This document shows, piece after piece, positions 43,143 through 52,697 of a stretch of 64,000 nt of DNA (positions are counted from its first letter, which is position 1; every line of letters starts with the position of its first letter). Below the pieces are notes generated by a model that saw nothing but the letters and a program-made list of their open reading frames with translations, had not been told where the DNA came from and searched no databases. The stretch comes from an uncultured Cohaesibacter sp. (GTDB taxonomy: Bacteria > Pseudomonadota > Alphaproteobacteria > Rhizobiales > Cohaesibacteraceae), in the NCBI RefSeq assembly GCF_963677725.1, contig NZ_OY782507.1, positions 372,001-436,000 of the forward strand, given 5' to 3'. A program made the translations under genes and the position numbers.

Positions 43143-44875
43143 TGCCCCCACGCCCCCTTGGCTATGGTGGTGCGCCTCACACATTCTCTGGCCGGTCTTT
43201 TGACCGGTCAGGCCTTTTTCTCTCCATTCTTGCCCCTATCATTGTCCTGTTGTGTCTCGTTCCGATCTTGCGTCTGATGCTTGAAAGCGTCTGGATCCAA
43301 GGAAGCTTTTCATCTGTCCATCTGGTTTCGGTCCTCACGGCGACCGACACATGGCATGCGACGTGGCATTCCGTTTCCATTTCGGCCCTTGGCACCTTGA
43401 TTGCGATGCTGCTCGGTAGCCTTTTTGCCTTTCTTGTGGCGCTGACAGATATAAGGGGCAAAGCCGCCCTTGTTTTCTGCTTCATGCTGCCGATGATGAT
43501 CCCGCCGCAAATCACCGCTCTGTCGTGGCTACAATTGTTCGGGCCGACTAGTGCCCTGTTGAAGATGATAGGCCTTGCGCCCCCGCTTGGCTCGCCACAG
43601 CCGCTCTATTCCGTTGAAGGCATCGCGCTGCTTCTTGGCATTCAGCATGGGTCTATCATTTTTCTGATCTTGCGGGCCGCCCTACGCCAATTGCCGCGCG
43701 AACAGGTAGAGGCCGCGCGGCTGGCTGGCGCTTCCAATTGGCAAGTCTGGCGCGATATTGTCGTGCCAGTCACCAGCCCTGCCCTGATTGCGGGCATCGC
43801 CATGACCTTTGTCACCGCGATTGGCAATTTCGGCATCCCGGCAATGCTCGGGATTCCTGCCAATATCCAGATGTTGCCAACACTGATCTATTCAAAATTG
43901 TCCTCCTTCGGTCCATCGGTCCTGTCGGAAGTGGCCATATTGGCGATCCTGATCGGTCTGATCGCCACCATTGGCGTGATGCTGCATCACTGGTTGGTCA
44001 GGGGCAAATCCTTCCGTTTGCATGGGGTGGTTGGGCGTCCTTTAGCTTTGTCTCTGGGGCGTTATCGCCTGCCGGTCGAGTTGGCACTGTGGGCGTTGCT
44101 TTGCCTCATCTTCGTTATTCCGATGCTGGCCCTGATTTCGGCCTCGATGGTGCCTGCCTTCGGCCTCACCTTGTCCGCCGAGACCGCAAGCCTTGAGGCA
44201 TATAGAGACGTTCTGTTTCGTCAAGGCGCAACCATCCGGGCCTTTGGCAACAGCTTTGCGCTGGCGACTGGAGCGGCTCTGGCCTTGTTTGCGCTCAGCG
44301 TGCCGCTTGCCTATGGCATGAATCGCGACAAGAACCGGTTGGCCTATCTGCTGAATATATTGGTCGAAGTGCCTTATGCCCTTCCGGGGATCGTGTTGGC
44401 CATATCCTGCATTTTGACGTTCCAGCGGATCCCTGTGATCCATGTCAGCCTCTATGGCACGTTGGCGATCATCTTCGTTGCCTATCTGGCGCGCTTCTTC
44501 GTCATCTCGCTGCGCCCAGTGCTCAGCTCTTTCCAACAAATGGATCCCAATCTGGAAGAAGCCGCACAGGCTTGTGGTGCGGCGCGGGCGCGCAGGATCA
44601 TCGATATCATGCTGCCAGCCGTCGCTCCATCCGCTGCGGCCGGTGGATTGCTGGTCTTTCTCACTGCCTTTAATGAGCTGACCGTTTCAGCGCTTTTGTG
44701 GTCATCGGGCAATGAGACGCTCGGCGTGGTCATTTTCAATCTTGATGACAGCGGCGACAGTGTCCTCGCCTCGGCCGTCGCCGTGCTGGTCGTCTGTGTG
44801 GTGCTTGTCTTGATGGCTCTGGTCGAGCTGCTCGGAAACCAATTGCCCAAAGGAGTTGTCCCATGGCGAAACTGA
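43142..44875 (+). CDS. Fused two-module ABC permease (FbpB/PhnU-like)
   Basis: Inner-membrane permease of 577 aa with two complete modules and about twelve helices. The EAA loops are QVEAARLAGASNWQVWRDI and NLEEAAQACGAARARRIIDI. It starts one base inside the stop of the binding protein gene and overlaps the ATPase gene by 13 bp. Length and duplicated architecture are those of iron(III) and 2-aminoethylphosphonate transporters. Confidence 0.88.
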   Translation: MPPRPLGYGGAPHTFSGRSFDRSGLFLSILAPIIVLLCLVPILRLMLESVWIQGSFSSVHLVSVLTATDTWHATWHSVSISALGTLIAMLLGSLFAFLVALTDIRGKAALVFCFMLPMMIPPQITALSWLQLFGPTSALLKMIGLAPPLGSPQPLYSVEGIALLLGIQHGSIIFLILRAALRQLPREQVEAARLAGASNWQVWRDIVVPVTSPALIAGIAMTFVTAIGNFGIPAMLGIPANIQMLPTLIYSKLSSFGPSVLSEVAILAILIGLIATIGVMLHHWLVRGKSFRLHGVVGRPLALSLGRYRLPVELALWALLCLIFVIPMLALISASMVPAFGLTLSAETASLEAYRDVLFRQGATIRAFGNSFALATGAALALFALSVPLAYGMNRDKNRLAYLLNILVEVPYALPGIVLAISCILTFQRIPVIHVSLYGTLAIIFVAYLARFFVISLRPVLSSFQQMDPNLEEAAQACGAARARRIIDIMLPAVAPSAAAGGLLVFLTAFNELTVSALLWSSGNETLGVVIFNLDDSGDSVLASAVAVLVVCVVLVLMALVELLGNQLPKGVVPWRN

Positions 44876-45930
44876 GGTTTGATCGTGTCAGCAAGCGCTT
44901 TGGCGAGGCAGACGTCCTCAAGTCGGTTTGCCTTGACATCATGGACGGAGAAATGATGGCTCTGCTCGGACCTTCAGGCTGCGGCAAGACCACCATGTTG
45001 CGGCTGGCGGCCGGTTTTGAACATCCCAGCGCGGGCGTGATTGCCAAGGATACCGAGATTCTTTCCAGCCAAAACCTTCATGTGGCACCCGAAGAGCGCA
45101 ATATGGGGATCGTCTTTCAGTCTTATGCGCTTTGGCCGCATATGTCGGTGGCTGACAATATTGCCTATCCGCTGAAAATTCGCCGGGTCTCCCAATCCGA
45201 GCTGGAAGAGACTTTATCGATGGCGCTTGATGTGGTGTCCCTTACGGACTTTGCCGATGCATCGCCATCCACCTTGTCAGGAGGCCAACGCCAGCGCGTG
45301 GCTTTGGCGCGGTGTCTGGTGATGAAACCCGATGCGGTGTTGCTTGACGAGCCTTTGGCCAATCTTGACGCCCATTTGCGTGAGGTGATGCAACAGAGCT
45401 TCATGGATTTCCATGCCCGAACCCAAAGCACGATGGTCTATGTCACCCATGATCAAGCCGAAGCGATGGCGATGGCTGACCGGATCGCGGTGATGTTTGA
45501 TGGCGAGATTGCGCAAGTGGCCAGACCGCAAGATCTCTATCAGCGTCCGGCAAGCGAGCAAGTGGCCCGGTTCATTGGCCAGAGCGCCATCCTGACCGGA
45601 CATTTGGATGGAGGTGATGCGCGCCAAAAGCGCGATGTCGTGGTCAATGGGCAGGTCTTTTCGGTGCGGCAAAGTGAAAAGGTTTCGGGCCTTGCCGATT
45701 CCCACGCCGTGCAAATCTGCGTTCGACCCGAGCATGTGCAGTTGCATCAGGACAAAGGCTTGGCTGCGCGCGTGACCGGGTGTTCCTATCTGGGTGAGCG
45801 CTACCGGCTGCAATTGCACATGCCAGACCAGACGCCGGTTGCGGCCTACGCCGACCAACCGGCAAAGCTTGGCGATGTTGTCCACTTCACCTTCAGTGAT
45901 GGTTGGGCCTTTGGTGAGGCGACTGGTTAG
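44863..45930 (+). CDS. ABC transporter ATP-binding protein (FbpC/PhnT-like)
   Basis: ATPase of 355 aa. Walker A GPSGCGKTT, signature [15 protein letters not shown], Walker B AVLLDEPLANLD and H-loop THDQAEAMAMAD are intact, and a C-terminal TOBE-like domain follows (HAVQICVRPEHVQLHQD). Its start lies inside the end of the permease gene. It completes a three-gene import system; no metabolic gene for its substrate is adjacent, so the substrate is open. Confidence 0.9.
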   Translation: MAKLRFDRVSKRFGEADVLKSVCLDIMDGEMMALLGPSGCGKTTMLRLAAGFEHPSAGVIAKDTEILSSQNLHVAPEERNMGIVFQSYALWPHMSVADNIAYPLKIRRVSQSELEETLSMALDVVSLTDFADASPSTLSGGQRQRVALARCLVMKPDAVLLDEPLANLDAHLREVMQQSFMDFHARTQSTMVYVTHDQAEAMAMADRIAVMFDGEIAQVARPQDLYQRPASEQVARFIGQSAILTGHLDGGDARQKRDVVVNGQVFSVRQSEKVSGLADSHAVQICVRPEHVQLHQDKGLAARVTGCSYLGERYRLQLHMPDQTPVAAYADQPAKLGDVVHFTFSDGWAFGEATG

Positions 45931-46086
45931 GGCCATCGCGGCGTCAATGCCCGCATGGATTTATCCGGAGTGTTTTAAAAAATTTGTTCCTTTGGCTTTT
46001 TTGTTTGAACCGATTGCCGCCTCATTGCGACCCACGAATGTAGCGGCTGACAAATCAGTAAAGCAAATCACCAAAGGAGTTTCATC

Positions 46087-46548
46087 ATGTCCCCTCCAAC
46101 GCTTGCGACATCGGCCTTTGCGGCCACGCTTGCTCTTGCAGGTGGCCTCATGCTTGGCAGTCATGCTGAGGCAGCCAATGACTATGTGTTGATGTGCAAT
46201 CCCGGCCAGCAAATGCAAGCCATTGCCGGACAGCGGGTTTCAACGCAGGAAGCTTTTGCCACCCTCACCTTCCGTCCCGCATCCAAAGGGGCAGCAGCCC
46301 GTGCACCGCGCAGCGGTGAATGTGCCTGGTCCGACCGAGCGTTCCGGCCCGGTGAACCAAACAAGCTGATGTATCGGGACAATGGCAAGTGGGTGCAGAG
46401 CCTGTGCTCCTCGCGGGACTGCTCATTTCGCACCAACAGTCGCGGCATCAAAACCATGATAGATGCGGTCAAAGGCGGCCGTCCCTTCGTTGTGCGGGCT
46501 TATAATGACCGCCGGGGCAACATGGTCATCACTCGGTTCGGCCCTTAA
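46087..46548 (+). CDS. Small secreted protein of unknown function
   Basis: A 153-aa protein with a Sec signal peptide (residues 1-30, cleavage near SHAEAAND). The mature part has four Cys (in YVLMCNPG, SGECAWSD, QSLCSSRDCSF), which could form two disulfides, and is basic. AAAGGAG stands just before the ATG. I know no family for it. A terminator follows. It lies in its own unit between an ABC operon and gltB. Confidence 0.72.
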   Translation: MSPPTLATSAFAATLALAGGLMLGSHAEAANDYVLMCNPGQQMQAIAGQRVSTQEAFATLTFRPASKGAAARAPRSGECAWSDRAFRPGEPNKLMYRDNGKWVQSLCSSRDCSFRTNSRGIKTMIDAVKGGRPFVVRAYNDRRGNMVITRFGP

Positions 46549-46638
46549 GGCCTTCCCAATTTCATAACCAAAATCTTTTGTTCGGCACCCTCTTGCTGCC
46601 GCCAGAGATGCTGAATACAATTGTTTCATCACCAAACG

Positions 46639-46667
46639 GGCCACAGTCTGCAAGACTGTGGCCTTTT
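46639..46667 (+). terminator. Intrinsic terminator after the secreted protein gene
   Basis: A perfect 11-bp stem GGCCACAGTCT with its complement, 3-nt loop, then TTTT. Confidence 0.8.
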
Positions 46668-46989
46668 GACGCAGAAATTCCCGCAAATCCGGGCCTTTTT
46701 GCAAGTTTCCACAAACGGAACAATCGTATTTAATTCACGGCTTAAGAGAAACAATTGCGCATTTGGAGCCTTAAAACAGCCTTTTAATGCAAAATCTCTT
46801 CGATTTTTTCTCTTCCACGCTTGACGGTTCTTTGCTTAACATTTACGCACTTGGGCAGTTCTGAAATCTATTTTCTCGGCAACCTTTTTATTTACAATGG
46901 TTGTTCGGGATTTTTGCGCCCCAAACCGTTGATGTTAGATACGGATGCCGCAGATGTGAGCAGATCGACACCGATCCTCACGCAAGGCA

Positions 46990-47110
46990 CAGGGCGCGAG
47001 GCACCGGACCGGGTGCCGTTGGCGACAGAGCCGGCGAGCATTAGATCGCCGTCACTAAGGGCATAGCTGCCCGGTTTCGAGAAAAGACAGCGGTCTGTCC
47101 CTCTCGGGTT
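46990..47110 (+). ncRNA. Hairpin-rich 5' leader of gltB (candidate regulatory RNA)
   Basis: Four short hairpins follow each other before gltB: GGCACC/GGTGCC (47000-47017), CGGCGA/TCGCCG (47032-47051), GGGCA/TGCCC (47059-47072) and GACAG/CTGTC (47086-47098). The last is embraced by GAGA/TCTC. The region between the terminator at 46667 and the gltB start is about 480 bp and otherwise without a convincing gene. Such clustering suggests a structured leader controlling glutamate synthase. I could not match it to a known riboswitch. Confidence 0.4.
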
Positions 47111-47149
47111 CTCAAGTCGAGCCCGGAATGCGGATCGCACACCAAAAAA

Positions 47150-50100
47150 GTGAGGACTTACGGTTTGGAACAGTCTCAGCATTCTTATGGCCTTTATGAC
47201 CACAGCTTTGAGAAAAGCAGTTGCGGCGTCGGTTTCATGACCTACAAATCCGGGGTGCAGACCCATGATGTTCTGGTCAAGGGGCACGAAGCTCTTTGCA
47301 CAATTCCCCATCGTGGCGGCATGAGCTCGGAAGGCGTAGGCGATGGTGCGGGGGTGTGCGTTGACTTGTCCCTGTCCTTCTTCCGCAAGATCACCGGCAT
47401 GGGCAAGCTGGAGCTTGGCGAATTTGGTGTTGGCAACTTCTTCCTGCCAGTGGACAAACGATCCTGGGACGCGGCCGACAAACTGATCAAGGAAAGCCTT
47501 GAGAAGCATGATCTTCGGTTGATCCTCGTGCGCGACGCTCCGGTCAACAATGCTGTCATTCGCCCTGCTGCCGTAAAATTTATGCTGACGGTGCATCAGG
47601 TCGTCTTTATCAAACCCAATGACATGGATGCCAAGACCTTTGATCGTCGCATCCATGATGCCTTGATGTCGATTGAAGAGGTCGCTTATCTGGAGCCGAG
47701 CCTCAAGGGTCTTTATCCTCTGTCGATGTCGGCGCATACCCAGGTCTATAAAGGGCGTCTCAACTCAAACGAGATCATTCCCTATTTCATCGATCTGATG
47801 GATGATGACCACGAAATCCATTCCATGTTTTTCCATACCCGTTTCTCGACCAACACCGAGCCGCAGCCTTCAATGGCGCAGCCTTTCCGGTTGATGGCGC
47901 ATAACGGCGAATTGAACACCGACAAAAAGAACCGCCTGTCTGAGGCTGCCATTGCGCAGATGAAGAACCAGCAGATCTATTCGCCTCCGGGACAGTCGGA
48001 CTCCGCCCGTCTTGATCAGACTCTGGAACGGCGCCTGATCGAAGATGATCTGGACCTGATCACTGCCGTTGTGGCGATGATGCCTCCGGCATGGGAAAAT
48101 GACAGCCGCTTTAGCGACGATGTACGGGTGATGCTTGAATATTTCTCTCTCTATGAAGAGAAGAATGACGGTCCTGCTGCGCTGATCTTCGGCAACGGCA
48201 CGGTGATTGGTGCCCGTCTTGACCGCTTGGGACTGCGTCCTTTGCGCTCGGTCGAGACGGACGAATATCTGTGCGTGACGTCGGAAGCCGGTCAGATCGA
48301 TTTCGACCCGGACAGCATTATCCGTCGCGGGCGGATCGAAGCAGGCGGCATGCTTTATTTCGATCACGAAACGAAGAAGTCCTACACCTCTGCCGATGCC
48401 CTGGAAATGTTGGCCAAGAAGCGTGACTACCGGTCACTGCTGGAAAAGGCCCGCAACAATCTCGCTGATCTGCCGCAGAAGGAAGGCGAGACCGAGTTGT
48501 CTCCTGACTTCAATGATGTACAGCGCTCGGTTGCCTATGGGCTCAATCAGGAAAGCTACAAGTTCCTGCTTGATCCAATGATGCAGGCCGGGTCCGAGAA
48601 AATTTCGGCCATGGGCTATGGCGTCGCCATCAACGCGCTGACCAATCAGGAAGGCGGCATGGCGAAGTATTTCTCGCAGCGTTTTGCGCAGGTGACCAAC
48701 CCGCCGCTCGACAGCTTGCGGGAAGCCGATGGCATGACCTTGCGCGTGGCACTGGGGCCAAAACCCAATTTCAATCAGGAAAAAACCATGCAGCTGGTTG
48801 TCCAGAGCCCGGTTCTTTCGCCTGATGATTTGGCAACCATCCGCGCCCAGAGCGACGTTCTGGTCACCGAAATCGAGATGGTGTTCGAGATCGATCACAA
48901 AGCGGATATGAAAAAGGCGCAGGCCGATCTGATCGCAGCCGTTGATGGTGTTTGTGATCAGGTTGAGAAAGCCGCCCGCGAACGGGGTGGCATCATCATC
49001 CTGTCTGACGCGATGGTGGACCAGAAACTTGCCGCCATTCCACTGCCTTTGATGGTGTCGGCAGCCAACCAGCGGCTGATTGAGCAGGGCTTGCGGTTCC
49101 GCGTATCCATCATTGCCGAGAGTGGCCAGATTGCCTCTGCGCATCAGGTCGCAACGACCTTTGGTTTCGGGGCTTCTGCGCTGATGCCGATTGTCGTTGA
49201 AGCACGCGCCAAACTGTTTGCCAAAGGCGATGCAGCAGAAATGAAGGCAGGCATTGCCCGTTATATCAAGGCGGCCAACAAGTCGCTGATGAAAACCATG
49301 GGTAAAGTCGGCCTCTGTACTGCTGAAAGTTATATTGGCGGCGAATTTTTCGAGCCGAACTTCCTTGATACTGACGAGCCGATCCTCAAGCGCTACTTCC
49401 CGAATATGCGCAACACGGTTGGTGGCGTCGATTTTGCCGCGATCGCGCAAAGCGTTGTCGACTGGCACAAGCGTGCCTGTCAGGTAGAGAAGGAAGAAGA
49501 CATTCCTTTGTTGGGCCTGTTCAAGGAACGCTCAGAAGGCGCTGGTCATACCTATGGCACTGCCGCCGTGCGTGGCTTTGTGGAAATGACCCAAGAGCCG
49601 ATCCAAAGCAACAAGCCATCTGGGGATGCTGATGACATCGATGCGACGGACCTGCGCCTGCTGCAAGTCGCGCGTCTGCAAGATGCATATGGCAAAGGCT
49701 CTGAGGCCTACAAGAATACCAGCTTCAGTCGTCTGTTGCCCGAAGAGATTGACGCCTTCCAGATTACTGAAAGCTATCGGAAATTCTCGCTCGAGCTGTT
49801 CCGTGAGCGCGAGAAGCGTCCGGCGGCCTTGCGTGACGTCCTTGCCTTCCCGGCTGACATCACCTGGGCTGTGTCGGCTGACGAATTCGCGCAGGAGCTG
49901 TTCCAGCATGATCTGGTCGGCAACAACAATTTTGTTGTTCGCGGCATGACGGTGGATTCGAATGGCGAAGGTCACTTTGACATCACCCTTGGAGAAAATG
50001 CCTCCCATGACCGGCTGGTCGCGCTGACGGTTGCGCTCAAAGGCAAATTCGGCAAGGAACTGGAAAGTCTTGAGACCGAAGACACGGTCATTCATATCAA

Positions 50101-52645
50101 GGCGTCCGGTCAGGCAAACTTCTATTTCGATCATGTAAAGGCGGCCAATCCGAAGCTGCCGCTGGATGAGATCCAGCCTGCGCATGAGGTGACGACGAAA
50201 CTGGCCTCCGGCGCCATGTCCCATGGTGCGCTCGTCGCTCCAGCCCACGAGGCAGTGGCGCATGGCACCAACATGGCCGGTGGCTTCTCCAACTCCGGTG
50301 AAGGCGGTGAGCATTCCTCCCGCTATGGCACCATTCGCTCCAGCCGCATCAAGCAGCTGGCATCTGGTCGCTTTGGTGTATGGACCGGTTATCTGGCCGA
50401 CCCGACACTGGAAGAGTTGGAAATCAAAATCGCGCAGGGTGCAAAACCCGGTGAAGGTGGCCAGTTGCCGGGCAAAAAGGTGACGGTTGAAATCGCCGCT
50501 GCCCGTGGTGGCACGCCCGGTGTGGAGCTGATTTCTCCTCCTCCGCATCACGACACCTATTCGATCGAGGATTTGGCACAGCTGATCCATGATGCCAAGG
50601 CAGCTCGGGTGCGGGTTATAGTCAAGCTCGTGTCGTCCGAAGGTATCGGCACGATTGCAGTTGGCGTTGCCAAGGCCGGTGCGGACGTGATCAACATTGC
50701 CGGCAACACGGGTGGTACAGGTGCTGCGGCTGTAACGTCGTTGAAAAATACCGGTCGTGCTGCCGAGATCGGCCTTGCAGAAGTGCATCAGGCGCTGTGC
50801 GTCAATGGCTTGCGCGAGAAGGTCATCCTTCGGTGTTCGAACGCCCACCAGACCGCGTCTGACGTTGTCAAATCGGCTCTGCTGGGTGGTGACAGCTTCG
50901 AGTTTGGCACCACCGCGTTGATGATGCTGAAATGCGTCATGGCCAAGAACTGCAACGTCAAGTGCCCGGCTGGTCTGACAACCAACTCGGAAGTGTTTGA
51001 TGGTGATCCACGGGCGCTGGCTCAGTATCTGCTCAACATCGCTCACGAAGTGCGCGAAATCCTTGCTGGCCTTGGTTTCAGGAGCCTTAAGGAAGCGCGG
51101 GGCCGTGCGGACTATCTGCATTTGGTCAAGCATCCGAGCGCCATCGGTCAGATGGATCTGCGCCAAATGCTGCAAGTGGTCCATGAGGTCAAAGTCAAAG
51201 AGCCGGTCTATCTGGAAGCCAATTTCAGTGTCGATGATCAGCTCTTGAAAGACTTCAAGAACCAGGCCGTTCAGCGCCATCAAAGCCGCATCAAGCTGGT
51301 GGTCGAAAAGAAACTCGACAACCGCAACAAGACCGTTGGTGGTCAGTTGGCCATCGATATCGAGCGGATGTTGCAGCATGAATTGTCAGAAAAGCATCTG
51401 GCCTCGATGCCCATCGTCTATACCGATGACCGTGGCCGCAACCTGATCAAACCGGAACGGCTGGAAATCCATACCCACGGTTCCGCGGGTCAGTCCTATG
51501 CTGCCTTCTGTAACTCCGGCATGGTGATGCATCATACCGGCACGTGTAACGACGGTGTTGGCAAAGGTGCCTCCGGCGGCAACATCGCCATCCATTCTCC
51601 GGGTGGCGGGGAAGCAGAAAACTTCCTGATTGGCAACTTCGCCCTGTTCGGTGCATCCGGCTCGGCCCTGTTTGTCGAAGGTGGTGCTGGCGACCGCTTC
51701 GGTGTGCGTAACTCTGGTGCAACAGCCGTGGTTGAGGGCGTTGGCGATTTCTGCGGCGAATACATGACCAACGGCGCCATCTTGAATCTTGGTGGTTTCG
51801 GCAAGGGTTTCTGCAACGGCATGTCCGGTGGTGTGGCTTATCAGTATGATCCATATGATCAGCTGGAATCGCTCTATAGCCATGACTCGGTCAAGCTGCA
51901 CCGTCTCGACTCGGGCAGTGACCGCGCCAAGCTGCACCAGATTGCAGTGAAAACCCTGCTTGAACGGCACGTAAAATTCACCAACTCGGCCAAGGCCCGC
52001 TTCATTCTGGAGAATTTCGAAACCGAGCTCGTACACTTCAAGTTTGCGACCCCTCTGGCGCTCGAAACCTACCAGAATTATGAAGCGATCCTGAAAGCCA
52101 ACACGGCAAAAGAGCTGACCGAAGAGCTCGCACAGGCTCTGGTTTCCTACCAGATCCGCAAGTTCAAGGAAGCTTATCGTGACGGCAAACTGGTTGCCAA
52201 CGGCATGGTGCCTGAGCAAGGTCAGACCGACACCAAGCTGATGTATGAGCTGCTGAACAATTACACCGTCATTAATATGGCGCAACAGATCGTCAAAGGC
52301 CGCTACAAGGGGCAGGATATCGATGAAGCGACGCTCAATTCTGGCGTTCGCAAATTGATCCTCACCGAGGACTTTACCTTGATGACCAAGATGGCAGCGA
52401 TTGCCCGTCAGGCTCTGACCGGCTATTCGGAGACGGAAATCGCCGTAATGGTGTCCGACAAGCGAATGAAAGACTATAAGACGGCCCTGTCAAACCGGAA
52501 TGTCCGGCTGATGGATTCCATTGGAACCTATGGCTGGATCCTGATGCAGGATCGACTGAACCGTGAAGCCATGGGCACATTGCCTGACTTTGAAGCCCTG
52601 TTTGCTTCAACGTCCAGCATGGAGCTGATCAAGCAGGTGTCTTAG
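47150..52645 (+). CDS. gltB: Glutamate synthase large subunit, long variant
   Basis: Glutamate synthase large subunit-like protein of 1831 aa, some 300 residues longer than the usual alpha subunit. It converts glutamine and 2-oxoglutarate to two glutamates. A propeptide of 24 residues precedes the catalytic Cys25 in SSCGVGFM. Next come the amidotransferase domain (about 25-430), a central domain, the FMN barrel (about 1000-1350, with GEGGQLPGKKV and SPPPHHDTYSIEDL) and the GXGXG helix domain. Iron-sulfur Cys1262, 1268 and 1272 have spacing x5 and x3 rather than the common x5 and x4. About 170 extra residues follow the normal end. The GTG at 47150 is poor in Shine-Dalgarno; TTG at 47165 has GAGG nine bases before it and is a good alternative. 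No gltD follows; a diflavin reductase does. Confidence 0.9.
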   Translation: MRTYGLEQSQHSYGLYDHSFEKSSCGVGFMTYKSGVQTHDVLVKGHEALCTIPHRGGMSSEGVGDGAGVCVDLSLSFFRKITGMGKLELGEFGVGNFFLPVDKRSWDAADKLIKESLEKHDLRLILVRDAPVNNAVIRPAAVKFMLTVHQVVFIKPNDMDAKTFDRRIHDALMSIEEVAYLEPSLKGLYPLSMSAHTQVYKGRLNSNEIIPYFIDLMDDDHEIHSMFFHTRFSTNTEPQPSMAQPFRLMAHNGELNTDKKNRLSEAAIAQMKNQQIYSPPGQSDSARLDQTLERRLIEDDLDLITAVVAMMPPAWENDSRFSDDVRVMLEYFSLYEEKNDGPAALIFGNGTVIGARLDRLGLRPLRSVETDEYLCVTSEAGQIDFDPDSIIRRGRIEAGGMLYFDHETKKSYTSADALEMLAKKRDYRSLLEKARNNLADLPQKEGETELSPDFNDVQRSVAYGLNQESYKFLLDPMMQAGSEKISAMGYGVAINALTNQEGGMAKYFSQRFAQVTNPPLDSLREADGMTLRVALGPKPNFNQEKTMQLVVQSPVLSPDDLATIRAQSDVLVTEIEMVFEIDHKADMKKAQADLIAAVDGVCDQVEKAARERGGIIILSDAMVDQKLAAIPLPLMVSAANQRLIEQGLRFRVSIIAESGQIASAHQVATTFGFGASALMPIVVEARAKLFAKGDAAEMKAGIARYIKAANKSLMKTMGKVGLCTAESYIGGEFFEPNFLDTDEPILKRYFPNMRNTVGGVDFAAIAQSVVDWHKRACQVEKEEDIPLLGLFKERSEGAGHTYGTAAVRGFVEMTQEPIQSNKPSGDADDIDATDLRLLQVARLQDAYGKGSEAYKNTSFSRLLPEEIDAFQITESYRKFSLELFREREKRPAALRDVLAFPADITWAVSADEFAQELFQHDLVGNNNFVVRGMTVDSNGEGHFDITLGENASHDRLVALTVALKGKFGKELESLETEDTVIHIKASGQANFYFDHVKAANPKLPLDEIQPAHEVTTKLASGAMSHGALVAPAHEAVAHGTNMAGGFSNSGEGGEHSSRYGTIRSSRIKQLASGRFGVWTGYLADPTLEELEIKIAQGAKPGEGGQLPGKKVTVEIAAARGGTPGVELISPPPHHDTYSIEDLAQLIHDAKAARVRVIVKLVSSEGIGTIAVGVAKAGADVINIAGNTGGTGAAAVTSLKNTGRAAEIGLAEVHQALCVNGLREKVILRCSNAHQTASDVVKSALLGGDSFEFGTTALMMLKCVMAKNCNVKCPAGLTTNSEVFDGDPRALAQYLLNIAHEVREILAGLGFRSLKEARGRADYLHLVKHPSAIGQMDLRQMLQVVHEVKVKEPVYLEANFSVDDQLLKDFKNQAVQRHQSRIKLVVEKKLDNRNKTVGGQLAIDIERMLQHELSEKHLASMPIVYTDDRGRNLIKPERLEIHTHGSAGQSYAAFCNSGMVMHHTGTCNDGVGKGASGGNIAIHSPGGGEAENFLIGNFALFGASGSALFVEGGAGDRFGVRNSGATAVVEGVGDFCGEYMTNGAILNLGGFGKGFCNGMSGGVAYQYDPYDQLESLYSHDSVKLHRLDSGSDRAKLHQIAVKTLLERHVKFTNSAKARFILENFETELVHFKFATPLALETYQNYEAILKANTAKELTEELAQALVSYQIRKFKEAYRDGKLVANGMVPEQGQTDTKLMYELLNNYTVINMAQQIVKGRYKGQDIDEATLNSGVRKLILTEDFTLMTKMAAIARQALTGYSETEIAVMVSDKRMKDYKTALSNRNVRLMDSIGTYGWILMQDRLNREAMGTLPDFEALFASTSSMELIKQVS

Positions 52646-52654
52646 GACACCTGC
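52633..52654 (+). other. Hairpin holding the gltB stop codon in its loop
   Basis: GCAGGTGTC (52633-52641) and its exact complement (52646-52654) form a 9-bp stem around TTAG, whose last three bases are the UAG stop of gltB. No T-tract follows, so this may shape the mRNA between gltB and the reductase gene rather than terminate it. Confidence 0.6.
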
Positions 52655-52697
52655 CGTTCCGCCCTCCTCGCCCATTCCAACGACCGGATCAAATATC

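Noticed and set aside
46821-47066. Plus-strand open frame of 81 codons before gltB
   Set aside because: No ribosome-binding site, no homology and its second half is the hairpin-rich leader; more likely untranslated leader.
49532-51379. 615-codon open frame antisense to gltB
   Set aside because: Composition of a shadow frame; the sense strand has clear glutamate synthase motifs throughout and no start signals support the antisense frame.
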